Below the pieces are notes generated by a model. It saw only the letters and a program-made list of their open reading frames with translations. It did no database searches and was not told where the DNA came from. From the NCBI RefSeq assembly GCF_030730905.1, contig NZ_JAVAMP010000012.1, forward strand, positions 1-64,000: a stretch of 64,000 nt of DNA, read 5' to 3'. This document shows positions 9,255 to 17,097 of this stretch, one piece after another. The position numbers and the translations under genes are program-made. How positions within the stretch are numbered: the stretch's first letter is position 1; each line of letters begins with the position of its first letter. This DNA comes from Chengkuizengella axinellae. GTDB lineage: Bacteria; Bacillota; Bacilli; Paenibacillales; KCTC-33759.

Positions 9255-9389
9255 TTTCATTCAATATGTATTAAATAACAAGGCGTATCTATTGATATTC
9301 GATCTAGAAGGATGTACATAATTATTATTTAAAATAATTTAATTGATTAAGAACGTATTATTACTAAGTATAAATAATAGTAGACATAA

Positions 9390-9447
9390 AAACGTTTGTG
9401 TATAAGATACGTAAACATATACGTAAACGTAAAAGTATATGTTTGTT
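9390..9447. promoter_or_regulatory. partition-type palindrome cluster D (upstream of parA)
   Basis: This segment contains AACGTTTGTGTATA, TACGTAAAC and ATACGTAAACGTAAA, nearly identical to cluster A. It ends about 12 bp before the parA -35 hexamer, as expected for a centromere that also serves as an operator. Confidence 0.7.
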
Positions 9448-9458
9448 CATCGTATGTA

Positions 9459-9487
9459 TTTACATTTTTGTAAATGTACTTGATAAT
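9459..9487 (+). promoter_or_regulatory. probable parA promoter
   Basis: TTTACA (9459-9464) and GATAAT (9482-9487) are separated by 17 bases. They lie about 50 bp before the parA start and immediately after cluster D. The spacer contains a short inverted repeat, TACATTT...AAATGTA. Confidence 0.5.
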
Positions 9488-9538
9488 AAAGGGATAACAG
9501 TTATTTTAACGAATTGAATATAATAGGAGGTGCTATTG

Positions 9539-10303
9539 ATGGCTATTACAATCAGTTTTGGTATTCAAAAGGGTGGAGTTGGAAAAACAACGTCGACAGG
9601 GATAACAAGTTATTTATTGTCACAAGAATCAAAGGTATTAGCAGTTGATTTTGATTCACAAGGAAATTTGACATCGTTTCTAACACAACAAAATATATAT
9701 GATTTCACCGAAAAAACGGTCTTAGAAGCAGTGAAAGAAAAAGATCCAAGACCTTATATCCATCAGATTACTGATACGTTACATATCTTACCGGCAGAGG
9801 ACTTCTTATCAACGCTGCCTCAATATATTTATAGAACATATAATGGGAATCCTACTACTCTATTAAAAGAGACTTTAGATGTTGTGGACGATCAATATGA
9901 TTATATTTTAATAGATTTACCACCGAATTTAGGAGATCACACTATAAATGGATTAAGTGCTTCTGATTTTGCAGTTGTTTTATTACAATCAGAACCGTTT
10001 TGTTATGATGCATTAGAAAGATATTTGCAATTTCTACAGAGTATTAAGTCCAACACAAACCCGGATCTAGTATTAGCTGGCATTCTGACTTCGATGTTAG
10101 ATGGTAGAACAACGCTAGACGCTTCTATATTAGAGCAATCCAGAAGAGAATATGAAGATATTGTTTTTGATTCTACGATTAGACGGAGATCTCGAATTAA
10201 AGAGTTTACAATCACAGGTATTATGAATCAAACAAAAGCTGATAAGGAAGCATTAACTCAATATGTAGCATTTACAGAGGAGCTGAAGAAACGTGTCCAG
10301 TAA
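9539..10303 (+). CDS. parA: ParA-family partition ATPase
   Basis: The product has about 254 residues from ATG 9539, chosen because AGGAGG ends at 9530. It begins with a deviant Walker A motif, KGGVGKTT (residues 11-18), followed by switch region VDFDSQGN and the LIDLPPN Walker B-like segment. There is no N-terminal helix-turn-helix, so this is the short (type Ib) ParA. It would drive plasmid segregation by ATP-dependent nucleoid binding. Its stop codon overlaps the start of the RHH gene by 11 bases, so the two are translationally coupled. Palindrome cluster D and a good promoter lie upstream. Confidence 0.9.
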   Translation: MAITISFGIQKGGVGKTTSTGITSYLLSQESKVLAVDFDSQGNLTSFLTQQNIYDFTEKTVLEAVKEKDPRPYIHQITDTLHILPAEDFLSTLPQYIYRTYNGNPTTLLKETLDVVDDQYDYILIDLPPNLGDHTINGLSASDFAVVLLQSEPFCYDALERYLQFLQSIKSNTNPDLVLAGILTSMLDGRTTLDASILEQSRREYEDIVFDSTIRRRSRIKEFTITGIMNQTKADKEALTQYVAFTEELKKRVQ

Positions 10304-10694
10304 AAAAGATAAATTCGCAGGGATTTTAAATAAAAAAACAAACCACTCAAATAATACGGAAGCACATGATGCTTTACTTAATAAACAACAACCCGATGAA
10401 ATAATTAAACAAGGAAGCCAATTAAAAAATGTAAACGAAACTGTTGATGAAAACAAAAATGTAAACGTAAACGTAAATAGTGACGTAAACAATGATTCAA
10501 ATATTGTTGAAATTGCGAATAATATAGCGAAAAATAAAGCAAAGAAAAGCAAGTTTGAAGATCAATACAGTAGAGCAACTTATTGGATTGAAAAAGATGT
10601 ATTAAAAGCATTCAATAAAGTGGCAGGTCATGGGGAAAAAACTCGAATGATAAATGAGGCCATTAAACAATATATTCAACGATTAGTAGATTAA
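10293..10694 (+). CDS. ribbon-helix-helix centromere-binding partition protein (ParB/ParG/omega analogue)
   Basis: The 133-residue protein starts at GTG 10293 inside parA. Residues about 1-85 are hydrophilic and look disordered. Residues about 88-133 (ATYWIEKDVLKAF, then TRMINEAIKQYI) match the strand-helix-helix pattern of Arc/MetJ/omega DNA-binding proteins. It is the expected partner of the short ParA and the best candidate to bind the eight palindrome clusters. Oddly, its own disordered linker is encoded by repeats of GTAAAC and ACGTAAAC (Asn-Val repeats, 10428-10495), so the gene itself contains candidate binding sites. Confidence 0.75.
   Translation: MSSKKDKFAGILNKKTNHSNNTEAHDALLNKQQPDEIIKQGSQLKNVNETVDENKNVNVNVNSDVNNDSNIVEIANNIAKNKAKKSKFEDQYSRATYWIEKDVLKAFNKVAGHGEKTRMINEAIKQYIQRLVD
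10428..10495. promoter_or_regulatory. partition-type repeat cluster E, inside the RHH gene
   Basis: GTAAACG, GTAAACGTAAACGTAAA and GACGTAAAC occur within the coding sequence and encode Asn-Val repeats. The same half-site is found in the seven intergenic clusters. Confidence 0.5.
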
Positions 10695-10752
10695 TGCAAT
10701 ATATTGCTAAAGATATCAAGAAAGTTAAAGAAGTAATAGGAGATTTTAATCA

Positions 10753-10839
10753 ATGTACAAGTTGTTTTCAGTTATTGTAACGGTTTTTTTAATTATTTTA
10801 ATGATAGTTCGAATCGTACATAGTAGTACTAATGGTTGA
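10753..10839 (+). CDS. 28-residue hydrophobic peptide, possible small membrane protein or toxin
   Basis: An ATG at 10753 opens a 28-codon frame beginning MYKLFSVIVTVFLIILMIVR and ending HSSTNG. It is one transmembrane helix with a short polar tail. AGGAG lies about 10 bases upstream. It is between the RHH gene and the terminator at 10861, so it would be the third gene of the partition operon. The size and shape recall type I toxins or small membrane regulators, but there is no direct evidence of toxicity. Confidence 0.45.
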   Translation: MYKLFSVIVTVFLIILMIVRIVHSSTNG

Positions 10840-10860
10840 GTTTATTTAAGATAGTTTGGA

Positions 10861-10897
10861 AAAAAGATGGGTTGTAATGGTAAAATCCATCTTTTTA
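10861..10897 (+). terminator. intrinsic terminator of the parA operon
   Basis: AAAAAGATGG (10861-10870) pairs with CCATCTTTTT (10887-10896) around a 16-base loop. Confidence 0.75.
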
Positions 10898-11093
10898 GTA
10901 ATTTCCAAATAGCATTGAGTTTAAGTTTTAATTAACTAAAAGTTCAATACAAATAGAATGTATGGTTTACATGAGATGATTACCATTATTATATTTTAGT
11001 GAGTTCTGTATGAAGCTTATGATTTATGAAACAAATAGGGTTCTTGACATTTTATTTTTATAAAAAAGAAATTTAAATAAAAACGATTTTAAA

Positions 11094-11111
11094 TACGTTT
11101 ACGTAAACGTA
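11094..11111. promoter_or_regulatory. partition-type palindrome cluster F
   Basis: TACGTTTACGTAAACGTA is a perfect 18-bp palindrome. It is the cleanest form of the repeat. The surrounding gap 10898-11407 shows no gene; this site may control the lipoprotein gene at 11408. Confidence 0.75.
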
Positions 11112-11407
11112 ATTGAAAACATGAAACAAAGTCCATACTTAAAACATGAAGATTGATTAATCCAATTGTTAATTCAATATATATGCAATGGAACGGTTTT
11201 TGCACTTTGCATAGATCATTAATTAAATACCAGTAATAATTTAGGTGTGAATCATCATCAATGAAAACTTACAGTGTATTTCTTGTTGAATAGAAGTGAT
11301 TTCGTTTTCTATAAAGAAGATTTAATTGGTTAGATTGTCTTTTTGTATCAAGCGATAAGTGAGGTTTAAATTGAATATAATGAATTCCAAATTGTAGGAG
11401 GAGCATA

Positions 11408-11707
11408 ATGAAAATTAGTAAGATTACTAGTTTGTTTTTAGTTTATCTGGTCTTTACAATTATCGCAGGATGTTCAAGGAGCTATCACGTTGATTTTGTG
11501 TTTACAGGGACTATACAAGAAATACTTAATGAACAAGAAATGCTCGTCATGAAAGAACATGTTGGAGAAGATGAAGGCAGAAAAGCTAATACTTATGAAA
11601 TTCCAGTGGATAATATAGAACAATATGCAGTGGGGCAAAAGTTGAACATATCAGTCCTATCAAATACTGATGAGGATGTTTGGGATTTAAACCGCATGAA
11701 GTTTTAG
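11408..11707 (+). CDS. small lipoprotein, DUF3221-like
   Basis: The 99-residue protein has a lipoprotein signal peptide with lipobox IAGC at about residues 19-22, so the mature protein is anchored outside the membrane. The mature part is a small, probably beta-barrel (OB-like) domain. That is typical of Bacillus DUF3221/YobA-type lipoproteins; a loose similarity, not a firm match. TAGGAGGAGC precedes the ATG. Partition-type palindromes lie upstream (11094) and downstream (11935). Confidence 0.65.
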   Translation: MKISKITSLFLVYLVFTIIAGCSRSYHVDFVFTGTIQEILNEQEMLVMKEHVGEDEGRKANTYEIPVDNIEQYAVGQKLNISVLSNTDEDVWDLNRMKF

Positions 11708-11934
11708 ATAGAAATAATTAAAAATTAAAACCTAATCAGAGCTCGCATATACAAAAAAGAAAAATCAAGGATATTAAATGATATTCAAAAAAGAAGAAAG
11801 AGGGAAGCAGTATCTAAAAATGAAACTTATATATACTGAAGGGTTGAATAAAACATTAAAACGTTGCAAATAGCGCTCTAATTTTTTATTTGTTTTATAG
11901 GAGAAGAATATATGAAAAAGATCAATTTGGTTAC

Positions 11935-11967
11935 AAATACATTTACGTTTACGTAAACATAAATGTA
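11935..11967. promoter_or_regulatory. partition-type palindrome cluster G
   Basis: ACGTTTACGTAAAC lies within an interrupted longer palindrome ATACATTTACG...CATAAATGT. The interval 11708-12025 otherwise shows only a 14-codon frame (ATG 11911, AGGAGA upstream) that runs into this repeat; I do not call it a gene. Confidence 0.65.
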
Positions 11968-12025
11968 ATATAAATAATTTAAGGATCCATGTTTGATTAT
12001 TATAGAAATATACAGTGTTCAGAGG

Positions 12026-12307
12026 TTAATGGGATAATCCGGTTAATCCTAAATAAAATACAAATAGTATAGAAAAGTATAACAAAGTCATTATGAAACA
12101 ATATATAAGATAGGGCATAGACTTTCCAATATTTTTACTTCTTTTGTAATACAAAAATACATTCACAGAAACATTAACAATTGCTGAGAGTATGATGATA
12201 ACTCCTAGCATATCATCTCCACTAGATGTATTAAGTGAATACCAAATGAGACCAATAGTGGAGCAAATAGATAATATAAGCCATAGTAATGTTTTAAACC
12301 AAAACAT
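12026..12307 (-). CDS. three-TM membrane protein, unknown
   Basis: I start at ATG 12307 because AAAGGAG lies about seven bases upstream; the frame is open further but that part is Cys/His-rich and not protein-like. The 93-residue product has hydrophobic stretches at about residues 4-24, 34-52 and 68-90. No family is recognised. It is read toward cluster G and away from cluster H. Confidence 0.5.
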   Translation of the reverse strand: MFWFKTLLWLILSICSTIGLIWYSLNTSSGDDMLGVIIILSAIVNVSVNVFLYYKRSKNIGKSMPYLIYCFIMTLLYFSILFVFYLGLTGLSH

Positions 12308-12505
12308 AAACAATCTCCTTTCTAGAGAAGTTTCAAAGCCACCGCTGTCAAATGAATGTGGAATGATATAATCAGTATAACAGCCATTGATGTAAAATAA
12401 AGTTGAATTCAAATTACATCCGAACAGAAATTTCTCAAAGACAGTTTTAAATACAAGGACTGAACAGTAAAACAAATGATGTAAATGATTATATTTACAC
12501 ATTCA

Positions 12506-12531
12506 TTTACGTTTACGTAAACACAAATGTT
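12506..12531. promoter_or_regulatory. partition-type palindrome cluster H
   Basis: TTACGTTTACGTAAAC at about 12507-12522 is the rightmost copy of the repeat family. It lies in the interval 12308-12858, which holds no other clear feature. Confidence 0.65.
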
Positions 12532-12858
12532 TCTATTTGCATTTTAATGTAGCCAAATGCAAAGAAAACAGGGGAGGACGATAACTTTATTAGTCAAAGA
12601 AAATCTGATAGAAGGGAAGGGTGTGTAGGGGATTTTAAAAGTAAATCTAGTGTATCTCTTATTCCTCCTGAAAAATCAAAATTAATACCTGCGGTCTAAG
12701 TAAGTCTATATTTATTTTAAGTTGATATTATTAAATAATTGTTATTTATGTCCACATACTCTTCAAAGAAGTGTTTTACATCATTCAGCTGGAATTAGTT
12801 AATCAGCGTCCACTTATATCATATAAATCTAGTGTTATGAAAATTCATTATGCAAGAC

Positions 12859-13221
12859 TTACGCATTCATTTTTACGACACTACTTTCCACTTCTGACAA
12901 CTTTTCTTTTAGTTCAGTAATAATATCGATAACATCAATTTTATCCTTTACGGTTTTTTCCTCATTTGTAAGGTTTAAAACATAACAAATATTAGATATA
13001 AAAATGGTGTACAGCTCTCTAGCAGAATGAATACTCATCTTTAAATAGATACTTCGAAAATGGTTTTTTACGGTTTTCTCACTAATGTAGAGTTTTTCAC
13101 CTATTCTTTGATTGTTATATCCCTTTTTAATAAGTAAAATGAGAACTTGCTTTTCTCTTTGTGTTAAATGATATTCTTCCTGTAGTTTATTTGCTGTTAA
13201 TTCGATTGATTGTGTATTCAT
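12859..13221 (-). CDS. LuxR/GerE-type HTH transcription regulator
   Basis: The 120-residue protein is a free-standing GerE-type DNA-binding domain. Residues 19-75 contain LTQREKQVLILLIKKGYNN and SEKTVKNHFRSIYLKM, which match the LuxR C-terminal helix-turn-helix closely. There is no receiver or autoinducer domain. A helical C-terminal extension (about 85-120) may mediate dimerisation. It precedes the large minus-strand block and is a candidate regulator, but targets are unknown. Confidence 0.8.
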   Translation of the reverse strand: MNTQSIELTANKLQEEYHLTQREKQVLILLIKKGYNNQRIGEKLYISEKTVKNHFRSIYLKMSIHSARELYTIFISNICYVLNLTNEEKTVKDKIDVIDIITELKEKLSEVESSVVKMNA

Positions 13222-13280
13222 ATACTCACGTCCTTTGAATTATTTAAGTTTAATGATCTTACTTTTTTTCTTATAAAATG

Positions 13281-13305
13281 CAAAAAAAAAGGCTTTCGCC
13301 TTTTG
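13281..13305 (-). terminator. intrinsic terminator at the end of the minus-strand block
   Basis: On the minus strand AAAAGGC and GCCTTTT close a GAAA tetraloop, followed by a run of T. It lies 15 bases after the stop of the gene at 13320. Confidence 0.8.
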
Positions 13306-13319
13306 GAATATAAAGATAC

Positions 13320-13925
13320 TTAAACTCTATCTGGTTGAGTTAAATTTTTGAGAATACTTCTAACGATGGTATTATTCCCTTTTTTTATTTCGGACATTAC
13401 ATCGATATAATGTATCGTAATGATTTCCTCCAAGGTGACATTAAATTCTGAATACGCTTCATACATGTCATGTAGAAATACTTCGCCTCTTAAAGTTGAT
13501 TCTTTTAGAATTTTAATGGGGATCACGATGATACGATCATTACTGTTTAGTGGTTTTGAAGGTGGATATGGATGATTTTGATCCGGCCACAATACTTCCT
13601 TCTTTTTAAAAATAGGATAATTTCTTTTTTTCTCCATGTAGGTGTAAGCAATATTTTCTATAAAATGATGTTCCTTATTTGTAATAATATCTTTGAGTAG
13701 ATTTTCATACAGTAAATTGATTAACTCCGTGATTGTTAACTTTTCATCCTCAGTGTCTAACCATCTATTAATATCGCCTACCAGCACTTTTCCGCGCTTA
13801 AAATCATATTCTGGGAGTTTTATATCTAGCTTTGCATACTTACTGCTAAATAACCCATTTAAGACCTCTCCTGAATCCCCTATGATAGCTTTATTAAGAA
13901 AGTTTAAACGGCTGAACTTCTTCAT
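13320..13925 (-). CDS. hypothetical soluble protein
   Basis: The 201-residue product has no membrane segment or recognisable catalytic motif. It is preceded by and overlaps (32 bases) the gene at 13894-14388, so the two are co-expressed and probably co-function. It is the last gene before a terminator. Function unknown. Confidence 0.55.
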   Translation of the reverse strand: MKKFSRLNFLNKAIIGDSGEVLNGLFSSKYAKLDIKLPEYDFKRGKVLVGDINRWLDTEDEKLTITELINLLYENLLKDIITNKEHHFIENIAYTYMEKKRNYPIFKKKEVLWPDQNHPYPPSKPLNSNDRIIVIPIKILKESTLRGEVFLHDMYEAYSEFNVTLEEIITIHYIDVMSEIKKGNNTIVRSILKNLTQPDRV

Positions 13926-14388
13926 ATGCCATCACCTCATTACTTTTAAGATATTCTAGGACTGAGCAAATGATATGATGAATTGCTTTTCGCTCAGATA
14001 CTCCCCATTCATCCACTAATCCATCAATACCAGAAATAAAGGATTTTTCAAGATCATTGGGTTTAACTGTCTTATAATCTCGAGTATCAACATATTGAAA
14101 TTCATCTGTTAATATATTTAAGTTTCTTAAACCAAATCGTAATAACATGGTATTAAATTCAGTAATGGTCAGAGATTCATTTCTAAATGCTCTTTTATGA
14201 ATGATGAACCGTTTTCTAATTTCTTTCCTGGTTTCTTCAGTGACAGGAAACTTTCTAGGGAATAACTTATCACTTCTTGGTTTTCTTATTTTAACTTTGC
14301 TTTTTGTTTTGCTTTTTTGTTGATTAGGTATGTCTATTTTTCTATTATTTTGGTTATTACTTATAATAGGCAATATAATATCACTCAA
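13894..14388 (-). CDS. hypothetical basic protein, possible DNA-binding accessory protein
   Basis: The 164-residue product begins with a Lys/Arg-rich disordered stretch (about 18-50), followed by a helical domain. The middle segment (PVTEETRKEIRKRF, then LTITEFNTMLLRFGL) resembles small nucleic-acid-binding proteins on conjugative plasmids. Identity is not established. Translationally coupled to the downstream gene at 13320. Confidence 0.5.
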   Translation of the reverse strand: MSDIILPIISNNQNNRKIDIPNQQKSKTKSKVKIRKPRSDKLFPRKFPVTEETRKEIRKRFIIHKRAFRNESLTITEFNTMLLRFGLRNLNILTDEFQYVDTRDYKTVKPNDLEKSFISGIDGLVDEWGVSERKAIHHIICSVLEYLKSNEVMAYEEVQPFKLS

Positions 14389-14499
14389 AACACGTCTCTC
14401 CTTTTACATTTAAATCTATTTTCGCGTTTATCCTAGAGTCAGAATTCCAGAATTCCAAAATTCCACTTTAATAGATTGTATGAGAGAGAGGAGGTGGAC

Positions 14500-14652
14500 A
14501 TGCCTAGAAAATATACTTTTTTTAAAAATAAGAAAGGAGACGAAATAATCATGTCTGTTTTAACGAAAAGTGAAGCGAAACAAATTGCAAAGATCGCAAA
14601 AAAATTAGCTAAAAAAAATGGTCTGATCAATAATAAAAAACCAATCAAGTGA
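14500..14652 (+). CDS. 50-residue basic peptide with two possible starts
   Basis: GAGAGGAGGTGGAC precedes ATG 14500, and a second AAAGGAGACG lies before an in-frame ATG at 14551. The product is 50 residues, nearly a third Lys or Arg, with a KIAKKLAKK helix. It is read opposite to the surrounding genes. Three ATTCCA repeats (about 14443-14465) lie upstream and could be an operator. It could be a small DNA- or RNA-binding protein; function unknown. Confidence 0.5.
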   Translation: MPRKYTFFKNKKGDEIIMSVLTKSEAKQIAKIAKKLAKKNGLINNKKPIK

Positions 14653-14809
14653 ATCAAATTATGACCTTGTATAAAACAATTGTCTCAACATTACAATGTA
14701 ATATAATATATTATAATTTAACATAATCTAATATTTTATATTCATTTGTATTATATTCAAATGCTAAATGTGTTGAAAGTACCATTACGAATACATAAAT
14801 TTAATTTTT

Positions 14810-15169
14810 TTACCCACTTAATGCCCATGACCATGCTGCAAACATAAGAATAGTAGAGGTTATGACATATGCAAGCAATATCAGTGTTAGGACTGTCTTT
14901 TTAATTTTTACGAATCTCAGAATAAAGAAGATTAGATGACTAAAAATAAAATAAAACGAAAAAATAAAGAGAACCAAAACCATTAAATTATCTTGTTGAT
15001 TTATAAGATAGGCTAGTAAGTATGGAATGTAAATAAATACTGAAAGAATAAAGCCTATTATTGAATTTAGATTAGTTGCAAATACATATTGAAAGAGTAT
15101 AAAAGAATATACGGATAATATTACTGATATTATGATAGGTAACTGATTTAATTTCCATAATTGCTTCAT
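14810..15169 (-). CDS. four-TM membrane protein
   Basis: The 119-residue product has hydrophobic segments at about 10-30, 34-56, 62-84 and 92-114 and few charged residues. No family recognised. It is next to a TM2-type protein and upstream wHTH gene in the same direction. The interval 14653-14809 is AT-rich with ATTACAATGTAATATAATAT-type sequence resembling the region around the parM gene. Confidence 0.5.
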   Translation of the reverse strand: MKQLWKLNQLPIIISVILSVYSFILFQYVFATNLNSIIGFILSVFIYIPYLLAYLINQQDNLMVLVLFIFSFYFIFSHLIFFILRFVKIKKTVLTLILLAYVITSTILMFAAWSWALSG

Positions 15170-15178
15170 AAGATCACC

Positions 15179-15412
15179 TCACTTTTCAAATTTTTGCTTT
15201 GAAACATGATAGGCATCATATACAGACCAAACGATAGCGATGAGATAAAACCCAAAACCAAGTTTGTTCGTAAATATTAATTGAAAATTAATATAGTGAA
15301 TGACAAAGAATAAAATCGCTTTTATGTATTGTTTGTTATACAATTGTCCGATTCCTGGAAAGATGAAACTCATTAATCCAGCTGCAGTATATGGTTTCAA
15401 ATCGTTCAACAC
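15179..15412 (-). CDS. TM2-like small membrane protein
   Basis: This 77-residue protein carries an FPGIGQLYNKQY segment (about 18-29) followed by a hydrophobic helix, then a second helix (about 54-66). The G-x-GQLY pattern is typical of TM2/DUF5683-type proteins. Four bases separate it from the wHTH gene at 15416, so they are co-transcribed. Role on a plasmid unknown. Confidence 0.55.
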   Translation of the reverse strand: MLNDLKPYTAAGLMSFIFPGIGQLYNKQYIKAILFFVIHYINFQLIFTNKLGFGFYLIAIVWSVYDAYHVSKQKFEK

Positions 15413-15415
15413 CTT

Positions 15416-16048
15416 TTATTCGTTTTTTTGTGGTGCAAACATTGCATTGATTTCCTTGATCCACTCATCATTTTCATATTTGTAAAATAATCGGTCGGAA
15501 GGCTCTAAAAAGACTTCATTTTGTAAAGCGAACCTGACAAATGACTTAGAATCAGTCAAAGGTTTAAAATCATACAACGAAGGCCCAATGATGATATGCT
15601 TTTGATTTTTGAGTAACCTTAAATCTTCTCGCATGTATGCAATATAAAGCTCGACATTTGCGATTTCTATTACTCTGTAAGGCATTCTAAAACGTTTGAG
15701 TTGAATTGGAACGTTTTCATATAACTTTGTAATTAATTCGGCGATAGAGAGTAGGCCCACATACTCATGTGATCGTATTCTGTTAGGTACGATTTTGATT
15801 ATTTTCATTCCATCCACTGTCAATTGATAAATGACCTTTGGTTTTACTCCTGTCTTATTTTTAAATATCGTATTCTTTTGAATGATTCCTTTTTCTATCA
15901 TGGTGTTGATCTTCTTTTTGGCTTCAAATGGCTTAAAAAAACGACTCAGTTGTCTAAATTGCATCACACCACAAAAGCTTAAATATAGAAGAGCTGTTCC
16001 TTCTCGCTTGCTAATAAGAACAGGCGTTTCAGCATCCTTCATGATCAT
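15416..16048 (-). CDS. winged-helix protein, related to replication-relaxation family
   Basis: The 210-residue protein starts at ATG 16048 with GGAAGG upstream. Residues 10-90 form a winged helix (FRQLSRFF, NTMIEKGIIQK, then VYQLTVDGMKII), and the layout parallels the N-terminus of the larger protein at 19501-20448. I see it as a shorter paralogue of that family. No catalytic residues are evident. It probably binds DNA near the transfer origin or regulates the locus. Confidence 0.5.
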   Translation of the reverse strand: MIMKDAETPVLISKREGTALLYLSFCGVMQFRQLSRFFKPFEAKKKINTMIEKGIIQKNTIFKNKTGVKPKVIYQLTVDGMKIIKIVPNRIRSHEYVGLLSIAELITKLYENVPIQLKRFRMPYRVIEIANVELYIAYMREDLRLLKNQKHIIIGPSLYDFKPLTDSKSFVRFALQNEVFLEPSDRLFYKYENDEWIKEINAMFAPQKNE

Positions 16049-16181
16049 AATATTTCCTTCCTTTGCTTCTATGTTGTTTTCTAATTTTCTCTATATCGAT
16101 CTTATCTGTTGGTTCTATTAATCCTTGAATTGATTAGTAATAGTCCCCGCAAAAACGAGGACTGTATTAAAAGAAAGAGGT

Positions 16182-17030
16182 TTAGATGACTCTTATACCA
16201 GTACCATATATTTTCTTTTCATTGGCTTTGATGTCTCTTATTTTAATGAGTATATTATCTCCTAATTTAACTTTCCTCTTTGATAAATGAGGAATAATGG
16301 CATCGACGCCTGGTTCTAAATTAATGAAAATGCCAAAATCAGCAATCCCACTTACAGTTCCTAAATATTCATTTCCTTTGTTATATCGTTTCAAACAATC
16401 AGGATAGGGGCTGGGTAGGAGCTCTTTAATACTGACTTGGATATCTTCCTTGTCTTTATTTATATACGTGATTTTTACATCAAACGCATCTCCAATTTTA
16501 ATGATTTGTCTTGCATCATGCACCCAGCCATGACTAATTTCTGCAGCAGGAATCATCACTTCGACGCCACCTAAATCTACTAAAACGTTGTTGAAGTGAA
16601 CTTCTTGAGCAACAGCTGGAACAATTTTATTTAGTTTGGCATTTTTCCAAAATGTTTTCGCCATTTTTTCTTTCGCAGCTTTTCTGGAGATGATGGCAAG
16701 ATTACTTTCACGATCAATACCAATGACGATGTATGCAATATTTCTACCAATCAATTTTCGTAGTCTATTTCGATTTTCATTGAGCTTGGTATCTTTTAAA
16801 CATGTTTCACTAAATGGAAGGAGCAGTTTAACCCCATGCATCATGATCACTACTGTAAGAATTTTGTTTTCACTCAATGTATGTTCTTCAATTTGTGTAG
16901 GAATTCCTTGTAATATGGTTCTATTTTGTCTAGCAGCGTATAGATCTTGCCATGGATCATGAACAAACTCTTTTTTAATGCCAGTATAACCTTCAGGGTG
17001 TGCAAATTGTAATACATTATCGTTACTCAT
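16182..17030 (-). CDS. S1-domain RNA-binding protein
   Basis: The product has about 282 residues from the ATG at 17030, because GGAGG lies just before it. It contains three S1/OB-type repeats (about 45-115, 120-200, 205-282). The second and third have the typical FNNVLVDLGGVEVMIPAAEIS and GTVSGIADFGIFINLEPGVD patterns, shortened here. It resembles bacterial S1-type proteins that bind single-stranded RNA. It lies in the transfer block immediately after the coupling-protein gene, an unusual place. It could act in translation control or post-transcriptional regulation of the transfer genes. Confidence 0.7.
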   Translation of the reverse strand: MSNDNVLQFAHPEGYTGIKKEFVHDPWQDLYAARQNRTILQGIPTQIEEHTLSENKILTVVIMMHGVKLLLPFSETCLKDTKLNENRNRLRKLIGRNIAYIVIGIDRESNLAIISRKAAKEKMAKTFWKNAKLNKIVPAVAQEVHFNNVLVDLGGVEVMIPAAEISHGWVHDARQIIKIGDAFDVKITYINKDKEDIQVSIKELLPSPYPDCLKRYNKGNEYLGTVSGIADFGIFINLEPGVDAIIPHLSKRKVKLGDNILIKIRDIKANEKKIYGTGIRVI

Positions 17031-17097
17031 AATTAATTCCTCCAATTATATACATTTTACTATTTCATTTCATATCATGTCATGTTATTTTTCTTCT

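Noticed and set aside
9090-9278. 62-residue + strand frame upstream of parA
   Set aside because: It runs through palindrome cluster C, lacks a ribosome binding site and has no protein-like composition.
11911-11955. 14-codon frame with ribosome binding site
   Set aside because: It ends in the partition repeat and encodes only a very short peptide. It may be a chance frame.
16138-16170. Terminator after the S1-domain gene
   Set aside because: AGTCC...GGACT can pair, but no T-tract follows on either strand.
16381-16420. Another TGGGTAG loop inside the S1-domain gene
   Set aside because: The flanks do not pair and the sequence encodes conserved residues, so it is a chance match.
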